From Streptomyces sp. YIM 130001 (lineage in GTDB: Bacteria; Actinomycetota; Actinomycetes; Streptomycetales; Streptomycetaceae): a stretch of DNA of 64,000 nt. Below, one piece after another: positions 44,838-53,866 of this stretch (position 1 is the stretch's first letter; each line of letters opens with the position of its first letter). Both the position numbers and the translations under genes were made by a program. The stretch lies in the NCBI RefSeq assembly GCF_003574445.1, contig NZ_KZ984550.1, positions 186,001 to 250,000 on the forward strand, in the 5' to 3' direction. The notes below the pieces were generated by a model that searched no databases, was not told where the DNA came from, and saw only the letters and a list, made by a program, of their open reading frames with translations.

Positions 44838-45856
44838 CCCGCATGGCAAGCGAGTACCGCACCGCCGCGCCCTCCTCGGATGAGGAGGGCGCGGCCCCGC
44901 GCCCCGAGGACACAGCGTCGAAGAGCGACGCCCGCCGCCGCGAACGACGCAGTCGTCGCTACCGCCGTGACATCAAATGGAGTCCCTACGCCTACATCGC
45001 ACCGTTCTTCCTCTTCTTCGCGGCGTTCGGGCTCTTCCCCCTGCTCTACACCGGCTGGGCCTCGCTCCACCGCGTAGAACTGACCGCGCCCACCGATATG
45101 GAGTGGGCCGGACTGCACAACTACTCCCGGCTCCTGAGCGACGACTTCTTCTGGAACGCGCTCAAGAACACCTTCACCATCGGGATCATCTCCACGGTGC
45201 CCCAGCTCCTCATGGCGCTCGGCATCGCCCATCTCCTCAACTACCGGCTGCGCGGCTCGATGTTCTACCGCGTCGCCGCCCTCACCCCGTACGCCACCTC
45301 CGTCGCCGCCGCCACCCTTGTCTTCGCGCTGCTCTTCGGGCGGGACTACGGGATGATCAACTGGGTGTTCGGCCTCGTCGGTATCGACAACATCGACTGG
45401 CAGAACGGCGACTGGACCTCACAGATCGCCGTGTCCAGCATCGTGATCTGGCGCTGGACCGGCTACAACGCCCTCATCTACCTGGCCGCCATGCAGTCCA
45501 TCTCGCACGACCTCTACGAATCGGCGGCGCTCGACGGCGCCTCACGGTGGCGACAGTTCATCCACGTCACGCTGCCCCAACTGCGGCCCACCATCCTCTT
45601 CACCTGTGTCGTCTCGACGATCGGTGCCGTCCAACTCTTCGGAGAGCCACTGCTGTTCAGCGGCAGCGGCGCTACCGGCGGACCGGACCACCAGTACCAG
45701 ACCCTCGGCCTCTATCTGTACGAACAAGGCTGGGTCAACCTGCACCTCGGCCGGGCGTCCGCGATCGCCTGGGCCATGTTCCTGATCCTGCTGCTGATCG
45801 GCGCCGTCAACCTGCTGATCGCACGGCGGCTGCGCAAGAGCGAGGGGGCCTCGTGA
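44834..45856 (+). CDS. cebF: Cellobiose ABC transporter permease CebF
   Basis: A 340-aa permease with six predicted membrane segments after a long charged cytoplasmic N-terminus (residues 1-45). The EAA loop is YESAALDGASRWRQFIHVTL (about 215-235). The start may be GTG 44834, which overlaps the cebE stop (GTGA), or ATG 44843; neither has a strong binding site. It couples to the next permease with another 4-base overlap. Confidence 0.9.
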   Translation: MTRMASEYRTAAPSSDEEGAAPRPEDTASKSDARRRERRSRRYRRDIKWSPYAYIAPFFLFFAAFGLFPLLYTGWASLHRVELTAPTDMEWAGLHNYSRLLSDDFFWNALKNTFTIGIISTVPQLLMALGIAHLLNYRLRGSMFYRVAALTPYATSVAAATLVFALLFGRDYGMINWVFGLVGIDNIDWQNGDWTSQIAVSSIVIWRWTGYNALIYLAAMQSISHDLYESAALDGASRWRQFIHVTLPQLRPTILFTCVVSTIGAVQLFGEPLLFSGSGATGGPDHQYQTLGLYLYEQGWVNLHLGRASAIAWAMFLILLLIGAVNLLIARRLRKSEGAS

Positions 45857-46761
45857 CCACGCTCACGGACACCGAGCCGAAACCGGACCTCAAGACCCCG
45901 CACGGCGCCAGGCGCCTCGGACGCGGGCCACGAGCCGGTCGCCAACTCCACGGCGGCAAGTGGACTTACATCGTCCTCATCGTGGTAACCGTGCTGTCGC
46001 TGTTCCCTCTGGTGTGGACGGCGATCGCGGCCTCCCGGAGCAACTCCCGGCTCGCGGAGACGCCACCGCCCTTCTGGTTCGGCGGCAATCTCTTCAGCAA
46101 TCTCGAGTTCGCCTGGCACGAAGCCAACATGGGCACGGCCCTGCTCAACACGGCAGTGGTCGCAGGCACCGTCTCGATCGGCACGGTGCTCTTCTCCACC
46201 CTGGCCGGATTCGCCTTCGCCAAACTGCGGTTCCGTTTCAAGAACCTCCTCCTCCTGCTCGTCATCGGCACGATGATGGTCCCCCCGCAGCTCAGCGTCG
46301 TACCTCTGTACATGCTCATCGCCAAGCTGCACTGGACCGATCAGCTCCAGGCCGTGATCCTGCCGACCCTGGTCACCGCCTTCGGGGTGTTCTTCATGCG
46401 GCAGTACCTGCTGCAGGCCCTGCCGACCGAACTGATCGAGGCGGCACGCGTCGACGGGGCCAGCAGTATCCGCATCGTCTGGCACATCGTCTTCCCCGCC
46501 GCCCGGCCCGCGATGGCCGTGCTCGGCATGCTGACGTTCGTCCAGGCCTGGAACGACTTCTTCTGGCCGATCATCGCCCTCACCTCGTCCGGCAACCCGA
46601 CCGTTCAGGTCGCCCTCACCGGACTGGCCCAGGGCTTCGACCCCGACCAATCGGTGATCATGGCGGGTGCGTTGCTCGGGACCCTGCCGTTGCTGATCGC
46701 CTTTCTGGTGTTCGGGAAGCAGATTGTGGGCGGGATCATGCAGGGGGCTGTCAAGGGTTGA
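45853..46761 (+). CDS. cebG: Cellobiose ABC transporter permease CebG
   Basis: A 302-aa permease with six membrane segments. The EAA loop is [20 protein letters not shown] (about 195-215). GTG 45853 overlaps the cebF stop by 4 bases, and GAGGGGG precedes it. There is no ATP-binding gene in the operon, as in other ceb clusters, in agreement with use of a multitask ATPase (MsiK). Confidence 0.92.
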   Translation: MTTLTDTEPKPDLKTPHGARRLGRGPRAGRQLHGGKWTYIVLIVVTVLSLFPLVWTAIAASRSNSRLAETPPPFWFGGNLFSNLEFAWHEANMGTALLNTAVVAGTVSIGTVLFSTLAGFAFAKLRFRFKNLLLLLVIGTMMVPPQLSVVPLYMLIAKLHWTDQLQAVILPTLVTAFGVFFMRQYLLQALPTELIEAARVDGASSIRIVWHIVFPAARPAMAVLGMLTFVQAWNDFFWPIIALTSSGNPTVQVALTGLAQGFDPDQSVIMAGALLGTLPLLIAFLVFGKQIVGGIMQGAVKG

Positions 46762-46773
46762 CGGGGCTAGGGG

Positions 46774-46809
46774 CCCCTCCCCTCCCCTCCCCTCCTCCCC
46801 ACCCACCCA
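46774..46809. repeat. C-rich tract between cebG and bglC (G-quadruplex potential on minus strand)
   Basis: The plus strand holds at least six C runs of three or more separated by one or two bases (CCCCTCCCCTCCCCTCCTC then CCCACCCACCC). The complementary strand fits a G-quadruplex pattern with short loops. It lies 53 bases before the bglC start. Confidence 0.6.
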
Positions 46810-46848
46810 CCACTTCCTGACCTGTTCTTCCCTTTCCCTTACCGACCT

Positions 46849-46862
46849 TGGGAGCGCTCCCG
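46849..46862. promoter_or_regulatory. CebR box overlapping the bglC ribosome binding site and start
   Basis: TGGGAGCGCTCCCG matches the CebR operator at 13 of 14 positions. Its last base is the first base of the bglC GTG start, and its GGGAG can serve as the Shine-Dalgarno sequence. Binding here would block transcription of bglC after cebG or from a local promoter. Confidence 0.9.
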
Positions 46863-48301
46863 TGTCCGATGCGAAGCTGAGCTTTCCCCCGGAGTTCCTC
46901 TGGGGTGCCGCAACCGCCGCCTATCAGATCGAGGGCGCCGCACAGGAGGACGGCCGCACCCCGTCCATCTGGGACACCTTCAGCCGTACGCCGGGCAAGG
47001 TCCTCGGCGGGGACACCGGCGATGTGGCCTGCGACCATTACCACCGCTGGCGCGAGGATGTCCGGCTCATGGCCGACCTCGGGCTGCGCACCTACCGCTT
47101 CTCGGTGTCCTGGCCACGTGTCCAGCCCACCGGTCGCGGTCCGGCCGTGCAGCGCGGTCTCGACTTCTACCGGCAGCTCGTCGACGAGCTGCTCGAGAAC
47201 GGCATCGAGCCGATGGTCACGCTGTACCACTGGGACCTGCCACAGGAGTTGGAGACGTCCTTCCCCAGTGGTGACAGCGCGGGCGGGGGGTGGCCGGAGC
47301 GCGACACCGCTCACCGCTTCGCCGACTACGCCCGGATCGTCGGCGAAGCGCTGGGCGACCGTGTCCGGATGTGGACCACGCTGAACGAGCCGTGGTGCAG
47401 CGCATTCCTCGGATACGGCTCGGGGGTGCACGCCCCTGGCCGGACCGATCCGGCTGCCGCGCTGCGTGCGGCGCACCATCTCAACCTCGCGCACGGCCTG
47501 GGCGCCCAGGCCCTGCGCTCGGTATTGCCGGCGCGGGCACGGCTCGGTATCAGCCTCAATCCGAGTGCGGTGCGGCCCCTGACCGATTCTCCGGAGGACC
47601 GTGACGCTCAGCGACGTATCGATGCCCTTGCGAACCGGGTGTTCACCGGTCCCCTGCTCAAGGGTGCGTACCCCGGGGATCTGCTCACCGATACGGCGTC
47701 GGTCACGGACTGGTCCTTCGTACGGTCCGAGGACCTGTCTGTCATTCATCACCCCCTCGACTTCCTCGGTATCAACTACTACTCACCGGCCGTGGTGTCC
47801 GGTGGAGCCGACCCGTCCGCTCCCCGCCACGACGGGCACAACTCCGCTGTTCACTCCCCCTGGCCCGCGGCCGACTCGGTGGCCTTCCATCGCGCGCCGG
47901 GCGAACTCACCGCGATGGAGTGGCCGGTGGATCCGACCGGCCTGACCGACCTTCTCCTGAAGTACACCGCGGAGGCTCCGGGGGTTCCGCTTTTTGTCAC
48001 GGAGAATGGGGCGGCGTTCGACGACAAGCCGAACTCTGCAGGTCAGGTCCATGATCCTGAGCGGATTCGGTACTTGGACGGGCATCTGCGGGCGGTGCAC
48101 AAGGCGTTGGAGGCGGGCGCGGACGTCCGCGGCTACTTCTTGTGGTCGCTGCTCGACAATTTCGAGTGGGCCTACGGCTACAGCAAGCGCTTCGGTGCGG
48201 TGTACGTCGACTACGAGACGCAGAACCGGGTTCCGAAGTCGAGCGCGCGCTGGTACGCGAAGGCGGCGGCGACGGGCCGGCTTCCGGACGTCGAGGACTG
48301 A
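46862..48301 (+). CDS. bglC: Beta-glucosidase BglC, GH1
   Basis: A 479-aa intracellular glycosidase that splits imported cellobiose and cellotriose to glucose. GH1 start [19 protein letters not shown]; acid/base Glu in [11 protein letters not shown] (about 178); nucleophile Glu in [10 protein letters not shown] (about 384). There is no signal peptide. GTG 46862 sits at the edge of a CebR box. The longer frame from 46724 has no support. It completes the ceb operon, and in plant pathogens it also tunes the inducer level. Confidence 0.95.
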   Translation: MSDAKLSFPPEFLWGAATAAYQIEGAAQEDGRTPSIWDTFSRTPGKVLGGDTGDVACDHYHRWREDVRLMADLGLRTYRFSVSWPRVQPTGRGPAVQRGLDFYRQLVDELLENGIEPMVTLYHWDLPQELETSFPSGDSAGGGWPERDTAHRFADYARIVGEALGDRVRMWTTLNEPWCSAFLGYGSGVHAPGRTDPAAALRAAHHLNLAHGLGAQALRSVLPARARLGISLNPSAVRPLTDSPEDRDAQRRIDALANRVFTGPLLKGAYPGDLLTDTASVTDWSFVRSEDLSVIHHPLDFLGINYYSPAVVSGGADPSAPRHDGHNSAVHSPWPAADSVAFHRAPGELTAMEWPVDPTGLTDLLLKYTAEAPGVPLFVTENGAAFDDKPNSAGQVHDPERIRYLDGHLRAVHKALEAGADVRGYFLWSLLDNFEWAYGYSKRFGAVYVDYETQNRVPKSSARWYAKAAATGRLPDVED

Positions 48302-48399
48302 GAGGCCGAGAGGCCGAGAGCCCGCGCACCCGCGCGCCCGAGCAGCCGAGAAGCGGAGAAGTCGAAAAGCTGCAAGGACCTGAGCAGTCAGACGCAAGC

Positions 48400-48442
48400 G
48401 CGTGCCCCGGCCGGAGTGGGGGGAAGCCCGGCCGGGGCACGC
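48400..48442. terminator. Bidirectional terminator between bglC and the GH18 gene
   Basis: GCGTGCCCCGGCCGG (48400-48414) and CCGGCCGGGGCACGC (48428-48442) form a perfect 15-bp stem with a 13-base loop. It lies between convergent genes, 99 bases after bglC and 71 after the GH18 stop. Confidence 0.9.
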
Positions 48443-48512
48443 TGTGTGGGGGGAGGGGTGCGGTTTTCGGGGGCGGGGCGGGCCCTGGCGGTGAGGACCC
48501 GCCCCTGGCGGC

Positions 48513-49550
48513 CTACTTGTCGGCGCTGAAAGCCTTGGTGAAGGCGAGGGGTTCCTGCTCGATGGAGCTGCAGGTCGGGGAGACCTCGGTGGATCCGCCT
48601 TCGCAGGCCTTGTCGCGCGTCGAGGACCACATGGAGAGCCAGCCGATGCCCTTTTCCTGGGCGAATTCGACGAGTTGGGGTGCGTCGTCGAGCTGGAAGA
48701 TCTCGGTGGTGACGTCGTTGACGCCGATCATCGGGGTGATGGCGACGGTCTTCCAGGCTTCGGCGTCCTCGAGGCCGAGGGATTCCTTGAGCTGGCCCTG
48801 GGTGGCGGTGGCTGCCTGGATGGCGTAGTCGCCCATGTCGTCGCTGTAGGAGGGGCCGTAGTCCATGGCCATGATGTTGACGGCGTTGATGCTGACGCCG
48901 TTCTCCTTGGCGTCGGCGAGCAGGTCGACGCCGGGCTGGGTGAGGCCTTCGGGCATCACGGGCAGGGTGAAGGACACGTCGAGGTCGGGGTGGTCCTTCT
49001 GGAGTTGGGCGATGGCCTGGGCGCGGCGGGTGTTGGCCTCGGTGTCCGGGAGTGCGGCGCCCTCGATGTCGAAGTCGACCTTGGTGAGGTCGTAGGCGTC
49101 GACGACCTTGCCGTAGGCCGCGGCGAGTTCGTCGGCGCTGGCGCAGTTGAGGGCGAGTTCGGAGCCGGATGCGCCGCCGAAGGAGACGCGTACGTCGCCG
49201 CCCTGGGCGCGGAGATCGCCGATCTGGTTCGCGACGGGGTTGTTGTCGAGGTCGGTGGTGCCGCCCCACAGGGGTGCGCAGGAGCCGCCTGAGGTGACGA
49301 AGGCGAGGTTGTATTCCTTGACGCCGGTTTCCTCGGCGGTGGCGAGGAGGTCGTACGCCGGCTCGAGCGAGGTGTCGACGAAGGGGGCGAAGCCGCCGGC
49401 TTCGGCGGCCGGCTTGGCGGCGGGGTCGTTCTTGGTGGCCTGGGCGCTGGTGGTGAGGGTGAGGGCGGCTGTGCCGATGGCGGCGGCTGCGATGACTGCG
49501 CCTGCCGCTTTGGTCTTGCCGCTGATCCTGCGCCGGTGGGTGTTGCTCAT
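48513..49550 (-). CDS. Secreted GH18 chitinase-like protein
   Basis: A 345-aa exported protein. A signal peptide (residues 1-38: RRRISGKTKAAGAVIAAAAI, GTAALTLTTSAQA) leads to a GH18 barrel of the type FAPFVDTSLEPAYDLLATAE found in many streptomycete chitinase-like proteins. The catalytic DxxDxDxE motif is present as KVDFDIEG (about 165-172). Further motifs: VRVSFGGASGSE, NIMAMDYGPSYSD and GWLSMWSSTRD. No chitin-binding module. It may be a chitinase or an endo-N-acetylglucosaminidase-like enzyme. Confidence 0.85.
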   Translation of the reverse strand: MSNTHRRRISGKTKAAGAVIAAAAIGTAALTLTTSAQATKNDPAAKPAAEAGGFAPFVDTSLEPAYDLLATAEETGVKEYNLAFVTSGGSCAPLWGGTTDLDNNPVANQIGDLRAQGGDVRVSFGGASGSELALNCASADELAAAYGKVVDAYDLTKVDFDIEGAALPDTEANTRRAQAIAQLQKDHPDLDVSFTLPVMPEGLTQPGVDLLADAKENGVSINAVNIMAMDYGPSYSDDMGDYAIQAATATQGQLKESLGLEDAEAWKTVAITPMIGVNDVTTEIFQLDDAPQLVEFAQEKGIGWLSMWSSTRDKACEGGSTEVSPTCSSIEQEPLAFTKAFSADK

Positions 49551-49722
49551 GTGTGCCGCCTCGGAATGTGGGGGTGGGTGCGGCAGCACATTAGCGATGT
49601 GGAATCGGACAATCAGCTTGTTGTGGACGGGAGTTGGGGAGTTTAGGGCTGGCTTAAGGAACCATTGGGCGGTGGTTAAGAGCGGCGGCCCCTGAGGGGT
49701 GTTCGGGGCCGGGGGACGGCGG

Positions 49723-51117
49723 TCATGTGCGGCGGCCGGTGGTGGTGCGTCGGCGGCGGCGTACGGATCCGCGGTGGCCGCGGCGGGCGGTGGTGGGGGT
49801 GCGTCGGTCGAGTTGGATCCGGACGCGGATCTCGGTGCCGCCGAGGATGGAGCGGCCGATGCGTACGTCGCCGCCGGTGGTTTCGGCGAGGCGGCGGACG
49901 ATGTCGAGGCCGAGTCCGGTGGAGCCGGCTGTGCCGTTGCTGCGGCCTCGTACGAGGGCGGCTTCGGGGTCGTGGATGCCGGGTCCCGCGTCGGAGACGA
50001 GGAGGATGACGGCGTCTTCGCCGTGGTGGACGTCGACGGCGAGGGCGGTGCCTTCGGGGGTGTGGCGGAAGACGTTGCCGAGGAGTGCGTCGAGGGCGGC
50101 GACGAGGTCGGCGCGTACGACGGGGATACGTGCGGGGGTGTCGACGCCGGCGACGCGTACGGTGCGTGCTTCGTCCTCGGCGAGTGCGGACCAGAAGGCC
50201 ATGCGGTCGCGGATGACTTCGGCGGCGTCGCAGCCGACTGCGGGTCCTGCGGGTGCGGTCCGGGGTTTGGCGTCGCGGGCGGTCTGGATGATGGTGTCGA
50301 CTTCGCGTTCGAGTTGTTGGACGGCGGCGCGGGTCTGGTCGGCTGCGGGGGTGTCGCCGAGGGAGGCGGCGTTGAGGCGCAGCACGGTGAGGGGTGTGCG
50401 GAGCCGGTGGGAGAGGTCGGCGGCGAGTTCGCGTTCGTTGGCGAGGAGTTGGACGACCTGGTCGGCCATGGCGTTGAAGGCGGTGGCGGCTTGTTTGAGT
50501 TCGGTGGGGCCGTCTTCGGGTACGCGGGCGCCGAGTTGGCCGTCGCCGAGTGCGTGGGCGGCGCCGACGAGTTCTTTGGCGGGTTGGACGAGGCGTATGC
50601 CGAGGCGGTCGGCTACGGCGACGGAGCCGATGATGAGGGCGATGCCGACGCCGGCGAGGACGAGCCAGGCGGTGGTGACGCCGTTGCTGACTTCGCCTTC
50701 GGGGACGAAGACTTCGACGATGGCGATCTCGCCGCTGCTGAGTGCGGTGGGTTGCAGGAGTGCGGATCCGCCGGGTGCTTCGGTGGTGGAGGCGCGTCCG
50801 AGTTCGCGGGTGGTGTCGAGGTCTTCGCGGGTGGCGCGGCGGCGGCCGATCTCGATGGCGGCTTCGTCGTCGGTGGCGGGGATGTGGACGGCGAGCTGTC
50901 CGTCGGCGCCGGCTTGGGTGGACATGACGGCGCGGGTGAGCTGGGTGCGGTCGGTGGTGATGGAGAGGGTGGGGCCGAGGGCTGCGGCTTGTCGTTCGGC
51001 GTTGGAGAAGGCGCGGTCGGAGGCCATTTCGCGGATGACGAGTCCGAGGGGGATGGCGAAGGCGACGACGACCATCGTGGTGACGGCGAGGCAGACCTTG
51101 ACGAGCGCCCATCTCAT
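49723..51117 (-). CDS. Sensor histidine kinase
   Basis: A 464-aa membrane kinase. TM1 is at about 5-28, an extracellular sensor domain at 30-150, TM2 at about 155-178, HAMP at 180-235, HisKA with the phosphorylated His in LSHRLRTPLTVLRLN (about 250) and HATPase (about 345-445: NVFRHTPEGTAL, SDAGPGI, GSTGLGLDIVRR). The Arg/Thr-rich C-terminal tail is unusual. ATG 51117 overlaps the response regulator stop (ATGA), so they are co-translated. Stimulus unknown. Confidence 0.93.
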   Translation of the reverse strand: MRWALVKVCLAVTTMVVVAFAIPLGLVIREMASDRAFSNAERQAAALGPTLSITTDRTQLTRAVMSTQAGADGQLAVHIPATDDEAAIEIGRRRATREDLDTTRELGRASTTEAPGGSALLQPTALSSGEIAIVEVFVPEGEVSNGVTTAWLVLAGVGIALIIGSVAVADRLGIRLVQPAKELVGAAHALGDGQLGARVPEDGPTELKQAATAFNAMADQVVQLLANERELAADLSHRLRTPLTVLRLNAASLGDTPAADQTRAAVQQLEREVDTIIQTARDAKPRTAPAGPAVGCDAAEVIRDRMAFWSALAEDEARTVRVAGVDTPARIPVVRADLVAALDALLGNVFRHTPEGTALAVDVHHGEDAVILLVSDAGPGIHDPEAALVRGRSNGTAGSTGLGLDIVRRLAETTGGDVRIGRSILGGTEIRVRIQLDRRTPTTARRGHRGSVRRRRRTTTGRRT

Positions 51118-51806
51118 CGGGGCGGTTCCAGTTTGACGCCTACGCCGCGCAGGGTGTGCAGGTAGCGGGGTTGTGCGGCGGTTTCGCCGAGTTTGCGGCG
51201 GAGCCAGGAGAGGTGAACGTCGATGGTCTGGTCGTCGCCGTACGACTGCTGCCAGACCTCGGCGAGGAGTTCTTTGCGGGGTACGACGACTCCGGGGCGG
51301 CCTGCGAGGAAGGCGAGGAGGTCGAATTCGCGGCGGGTGAGGTCGAGGGGGGTGCTGTCGAGGGTGGCCTGGCGGCGCAGCGGGTCGATGGACAGGCCGC
51401 CGACCTCGATGACGCGGGTGAGGGGGGTGTCGGGGGTGCTGCCGGTGCCGGAGCGGCGCAGTACGGCGGCCATGCGGGCGGAGAGGTGTTCGACGGAGAA
51501 GGGTTTGGTGAGGTAGTCGTCGGCTCCGTCGTTGAGGAGTCGGACGATCTCGGCCTCGTCGTCGCGCGCGGTGGCGATGATCACGGGGACGTCGGTGATG
51601 CCTCGGAGCATTTTGAGGGCTTCCGCCCCGTCGAGGTCGGGCAGTCCGAGGTCGAGGATGACGACGTCGAACCGGAAATGGGCGACCTCGCGCAGCGCCT
51701 CCAGAGCGGTGCCGACACTCCGTACGGTGTGGGAGGCGTCGGTCAGGTGCCGGATGAGGGCGGAGCGCACGAACTGGTCGTCCTCTACGACGAGCACACT
51801 TGCCAT
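51114..51806 (-). CDS. OmpR-family response regulator
   Basis: A 230-aa regulator. Receiver domain 1-115 (VLVVEDDQF; phospho-acceptor Asp in VVILDLGLPDLDG, about 51; Lys in YLTKPFS), then a winged-helix DNA-binding domain 135-228 (LDLTRREFDLLAFLAGRPGV; YGDDQTIDVHLSWLRRKLGE). ATG 51806. It pairs with the overlapping kinase and is divergent from the membrane protein gene 79 bases away, which may be a target. Confidence 0.95.
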   Translation of the reverse strand: MASVLVVEDDQFVRSALIRHLTDASHTVRSVGTALEALREVAHFRFDVVILDLGLPDLDGAEALKMLRGITDVPVIIATARDDEAEIVRLLNDGADDYLTKPFSVEHLSARMAAVLRRSGTGSTPDTPLTRVIEVGGLSIDPLRRQATLDSTPLDLTRREFDLLAFLAGRPGVVVPRKELLAEVWQQSYGDDQTIDVHLSWLRRKLGETAAQPRYLHTLRGVGVKLEPPR

Positions 51807-51884
51807 GGGCGGCACCGTACGCCATTCGGGGGACGGTGCGCTGTGGAGGACATGGCCTCGGCGGATGGTGCAGTATGACCGGCG

Positions 51885-52454
51885 ATGCGACGAGGACTGG
51901 TGCACACGATGGCGTGGACGCTCGCTACGGGCGCGGCGGTCACGCTGTCGTGGTGGGGGGTGCACACGGTGATGACGGGCACGGTGTACGACCCTCCGCG
52001 GGCGGTGCCGATCGCGGGTGCGGCGTCGGGTGTCTCTGGTACGGCGAGTCCGCAGGTGTCGTCGACGCGGCGGCCGAGTGCGACGCCGGAGGGGGATGCC
52101 TCGAGCCGGTCGCCGGGTGGTGGGAAGGGTGACGGGGGCGGCAAGGAGGAGGGGGGTTCGGGTGGTGGTCGTTCGCCGTCGCAGTCTCCTTCGAAGTCGC
52201 CGGGTGGTGAGAGTTCCCGCCCGGCGTCGAACGGCCGGGTGAAGGGTTATTCGGTCGAGGGTGGCCGGGCCGTGTTCGACATGCGGGCGGCGTCGGCGGA
52301 GCTGGTGTCGGCGACTCCGAATGCGGGGTGGGAGATGCAGGTCTGGAAGCAGGAGTCCTGGATCCGGGTGACGTTCACGCGGGACGGCCGGGAGATTTCG
52401 GTGTTCTGTACGTGGCACGATCATGCGCCGCTGGTGGAGATCGACGAGCGCTGA
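51885..52454 (+). CDS. Membrane-anchored hypothetical protein
   Basis: A 189-aa protein. One N-terminal membrane segment (HTMAWTLATGAAVTLSWWGV), a Ser/Gly/Pro/Lys-rich linker (residues 50-115) and a small extracellular beta domain (residues 120-189: VEGGRAVFDMRAASAELVSA; MQVWKQESWIRVTFTRDGRE). I do not recognise the domain; homologues next to this two-component pair are common in Streptomyces. Its position suggests a link with the sensor kinase. Confidence 0.7.
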   Translation: MRRGLVHTMAWTLATGAAVTLSWWGVHTVMTGTVYDPPRAVPIAGAASGVSGTASPQVSSTRRPSATPEGDASSRSPGGGKGDGGGKEEGGSGGGRSPSQSPSKSPGGESSRPASNGRVKGYSVEGGRAVFDMRAASAELVSATPNAGWEMQVWKQESWIRVTFTRDGREISVFCTWHDHAPLVEIDER

Positions 52455-52503
52455 GGGACCGCCGAGGCGGGCGCCGGGTCGATCCGGTGCCGGGGCCGCT
52501 GGT

Positions 52504-53355
52504 TCAGCGGCGGAAGGCGCCGGCGGGTGGTGCCGGTGAGGCGGTGGCGCTCGCGTCCCGGACGACGGTGGCGCCGCCGGTGAAGTCGAGGAGTCCGCGG
52601 CCGTGTTCGACGCGGCCGGGGTGGGGGTCGGCGGCGATGCGGCGGGTGAGTTCGGGCAGGGGCAGTGGCTGGTCGGAGGCGACGAGTACGGCGTTGCCGA
52701 ATCGTTTGCCGCGCAGGACGGCCGGGTCGGCGGCGAGGGCGATCTCGGGGAACCGGTGGGCGGCGGTGGCGATCTGGCCGCGGAGGTAGCCGAGCGGAGG
52801 GCCGTCGGCGAGGTTGGCGACGTAGGTGCCGCCGGGTGCGAGGACGCGGTGGACGTCGTCGAGGAATTCGGTGGTGGTGAGGTGGGCGGGGGTGCGTGCG
52901 CCGCTGAACACGTCGGCGATGAGGAGGTCGGCCCAGTTGTCCGGGATTCTGCCGAGGCCGTCTCGGGCGTCGGTGGAGCGGATCCTTACGCGCGCGTGGG
53001 CGTCGAGAGGGAGTTCTCTGCGGACGAGCTGTACGAGTGCGCAGTCGCGTTCGACGACCTGTTGGGTGGAGCGGGGGCGGGTGCCGGCGATGTAGCGGGC
53101 GAGGGTGAGGGCTCCGCCGCCGAGGTGGACGGCGCGTACGGGTTTGCCGGTGGGGGCGGCGAGGTCGATGAGGTGGCCGATTCGGCGCTGGTAGGCGAAG
53201 TCGAGGTGGGCGGGGTCCTCGAGGTCGACGTGCGACTGGGGGGCGCCGTCCAGGAGCAGGGTCCACGCGCGCGTGCGCTCGGGGTCGGGTATCAGCTCGG
53301 CGAGGCCGCCGTCGACTGTTTCGACGATGGCGGCGGCGGTGCGTTTTCTCCTGCT
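52504..53355 (-). CDS. Spermidine synthase-like methyltransferase-fold protein
   Basis: A 283-aa protein related to the polyamine aminopropyltransferase family (VHLGGGALTLARYIAGTRPR as the nucleotide-binding glycine loop; ADLLIADVFSGARTPAHLTT; GTYVANLADG). Actinobacterial members lacking the membrane part are annotated spermidine synthase, but the catalytic Asp and putrescine-binding residues of true SpeE are not clearly visible, so the enzyme activity is open. Start GTG 53355 (VSRRKRTAAA) or GTG 53391; no clear binding site distinguishes them. Confidence 0.75.
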   Translation of the reverse strand, partial: SRRKRTAAAIVETVDGGLAELIPDPERTRAWTLLLDGAPQSHVDLEDPAHLDFAYQRRIGHLIDLAAPTGKPVRAVHLGGGALTLARYIAGTRPRSTQQVVERDCALVQLVRRELPLDAHARVRIRSTDARDGLGRIPDNWADLLIADVFSGARTPAHLTTTEFLDDVHRVLAPGGTYVANLADGPPLGYLRGQIATAAHRFPEIALAADPAVLRGKRFGNAVLVASDQPLPLPELTRRIAADPHPGRVEHGRGLLDFTGGATVVRDASATASPAPPAGAFRR

Positions 53356-53404
53356 CACCCGGCCATTATCGGTGCTGTGGGTCGGGGGCACCGCGCGAGT
53401 CGGT

Positions 53405-53866
53405 TCAGCCGCAGACGGGTCCGCCGGTCTCGATGATGCGGGCGGCTTCGCCGAGGGCCCGGCGCAGCCGGTCGGGGTCGGTGACGGGTGCGCTGTCGGC
53501 GGGTGCGAGGAGCCAGCTGGTGCCGGCGACGGGTGGCTGTTCCGTGCGGGTGTGCGCGGGGCGGGCGCAGGTCTGGGTGCAGGCGCTGCCGGGTACGTTC
53601 CAGCGCTCGGCGGTGCCGGGCGGTACGAGGAAGCCGAGGGTGTCGCAGCTGCGGTCGTGGAGGACGGGTCCGAGGGCGGGGCCCGGTCGGCGGCGCAGGA
53701 TGTCGACGGCTTCGAGGCCGTGGCGGGCGGGCACGGTGACGAGGTCCCACGGGGGTGCGGCGGGTGCGGGGTCGGGGCGTGGCGCGGCGTAGAGGGCCTG
53801 GGGTGTGGGGTGGGGTCCGGGGTGCCGGGTGGGTGCGGTCGGCAGTGCTGCGCGGGTGATCTTCAT
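53405..53866 (-). CDS. Prim-Pol-like small protein (truncated primase/polymerase domain family)
   Basis: A 153-aa protein. WDLVTVPARHGLEAVDIL, GPVLHDRSCDTLGFLVPPGT and GTSWLLAPADSAPVTDPDRL align by eye with segments of the protein at 62445-63125 (FDAVSVPAVFGRRVLDQL; GPVASHRGRTLLFAAPGT; SRWLVAPDSHH), so both belong to the same group, often labelled bifunctional primase/polymerase N-terminal-like. The catalytic Asp triad of true Prim-Pols is not evident. ATG 53866 has GGAGG 5 bases before it. Role unknown. Confidence 0.6.
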   Translation of the reverse strand: MKITRAALPTAPTRHPGPHPTPQALYAAPRPDPAPAAPPWDLVTVPARHGLEAVDILRRRPGPALGPVLHDRSCDTLGFLVPPGTAERWNVPGSACTQTCARPAHTRTEQPPVAGTSWLLAPADSAPVTDPDRLRRALGEAARIIETGGPVCG

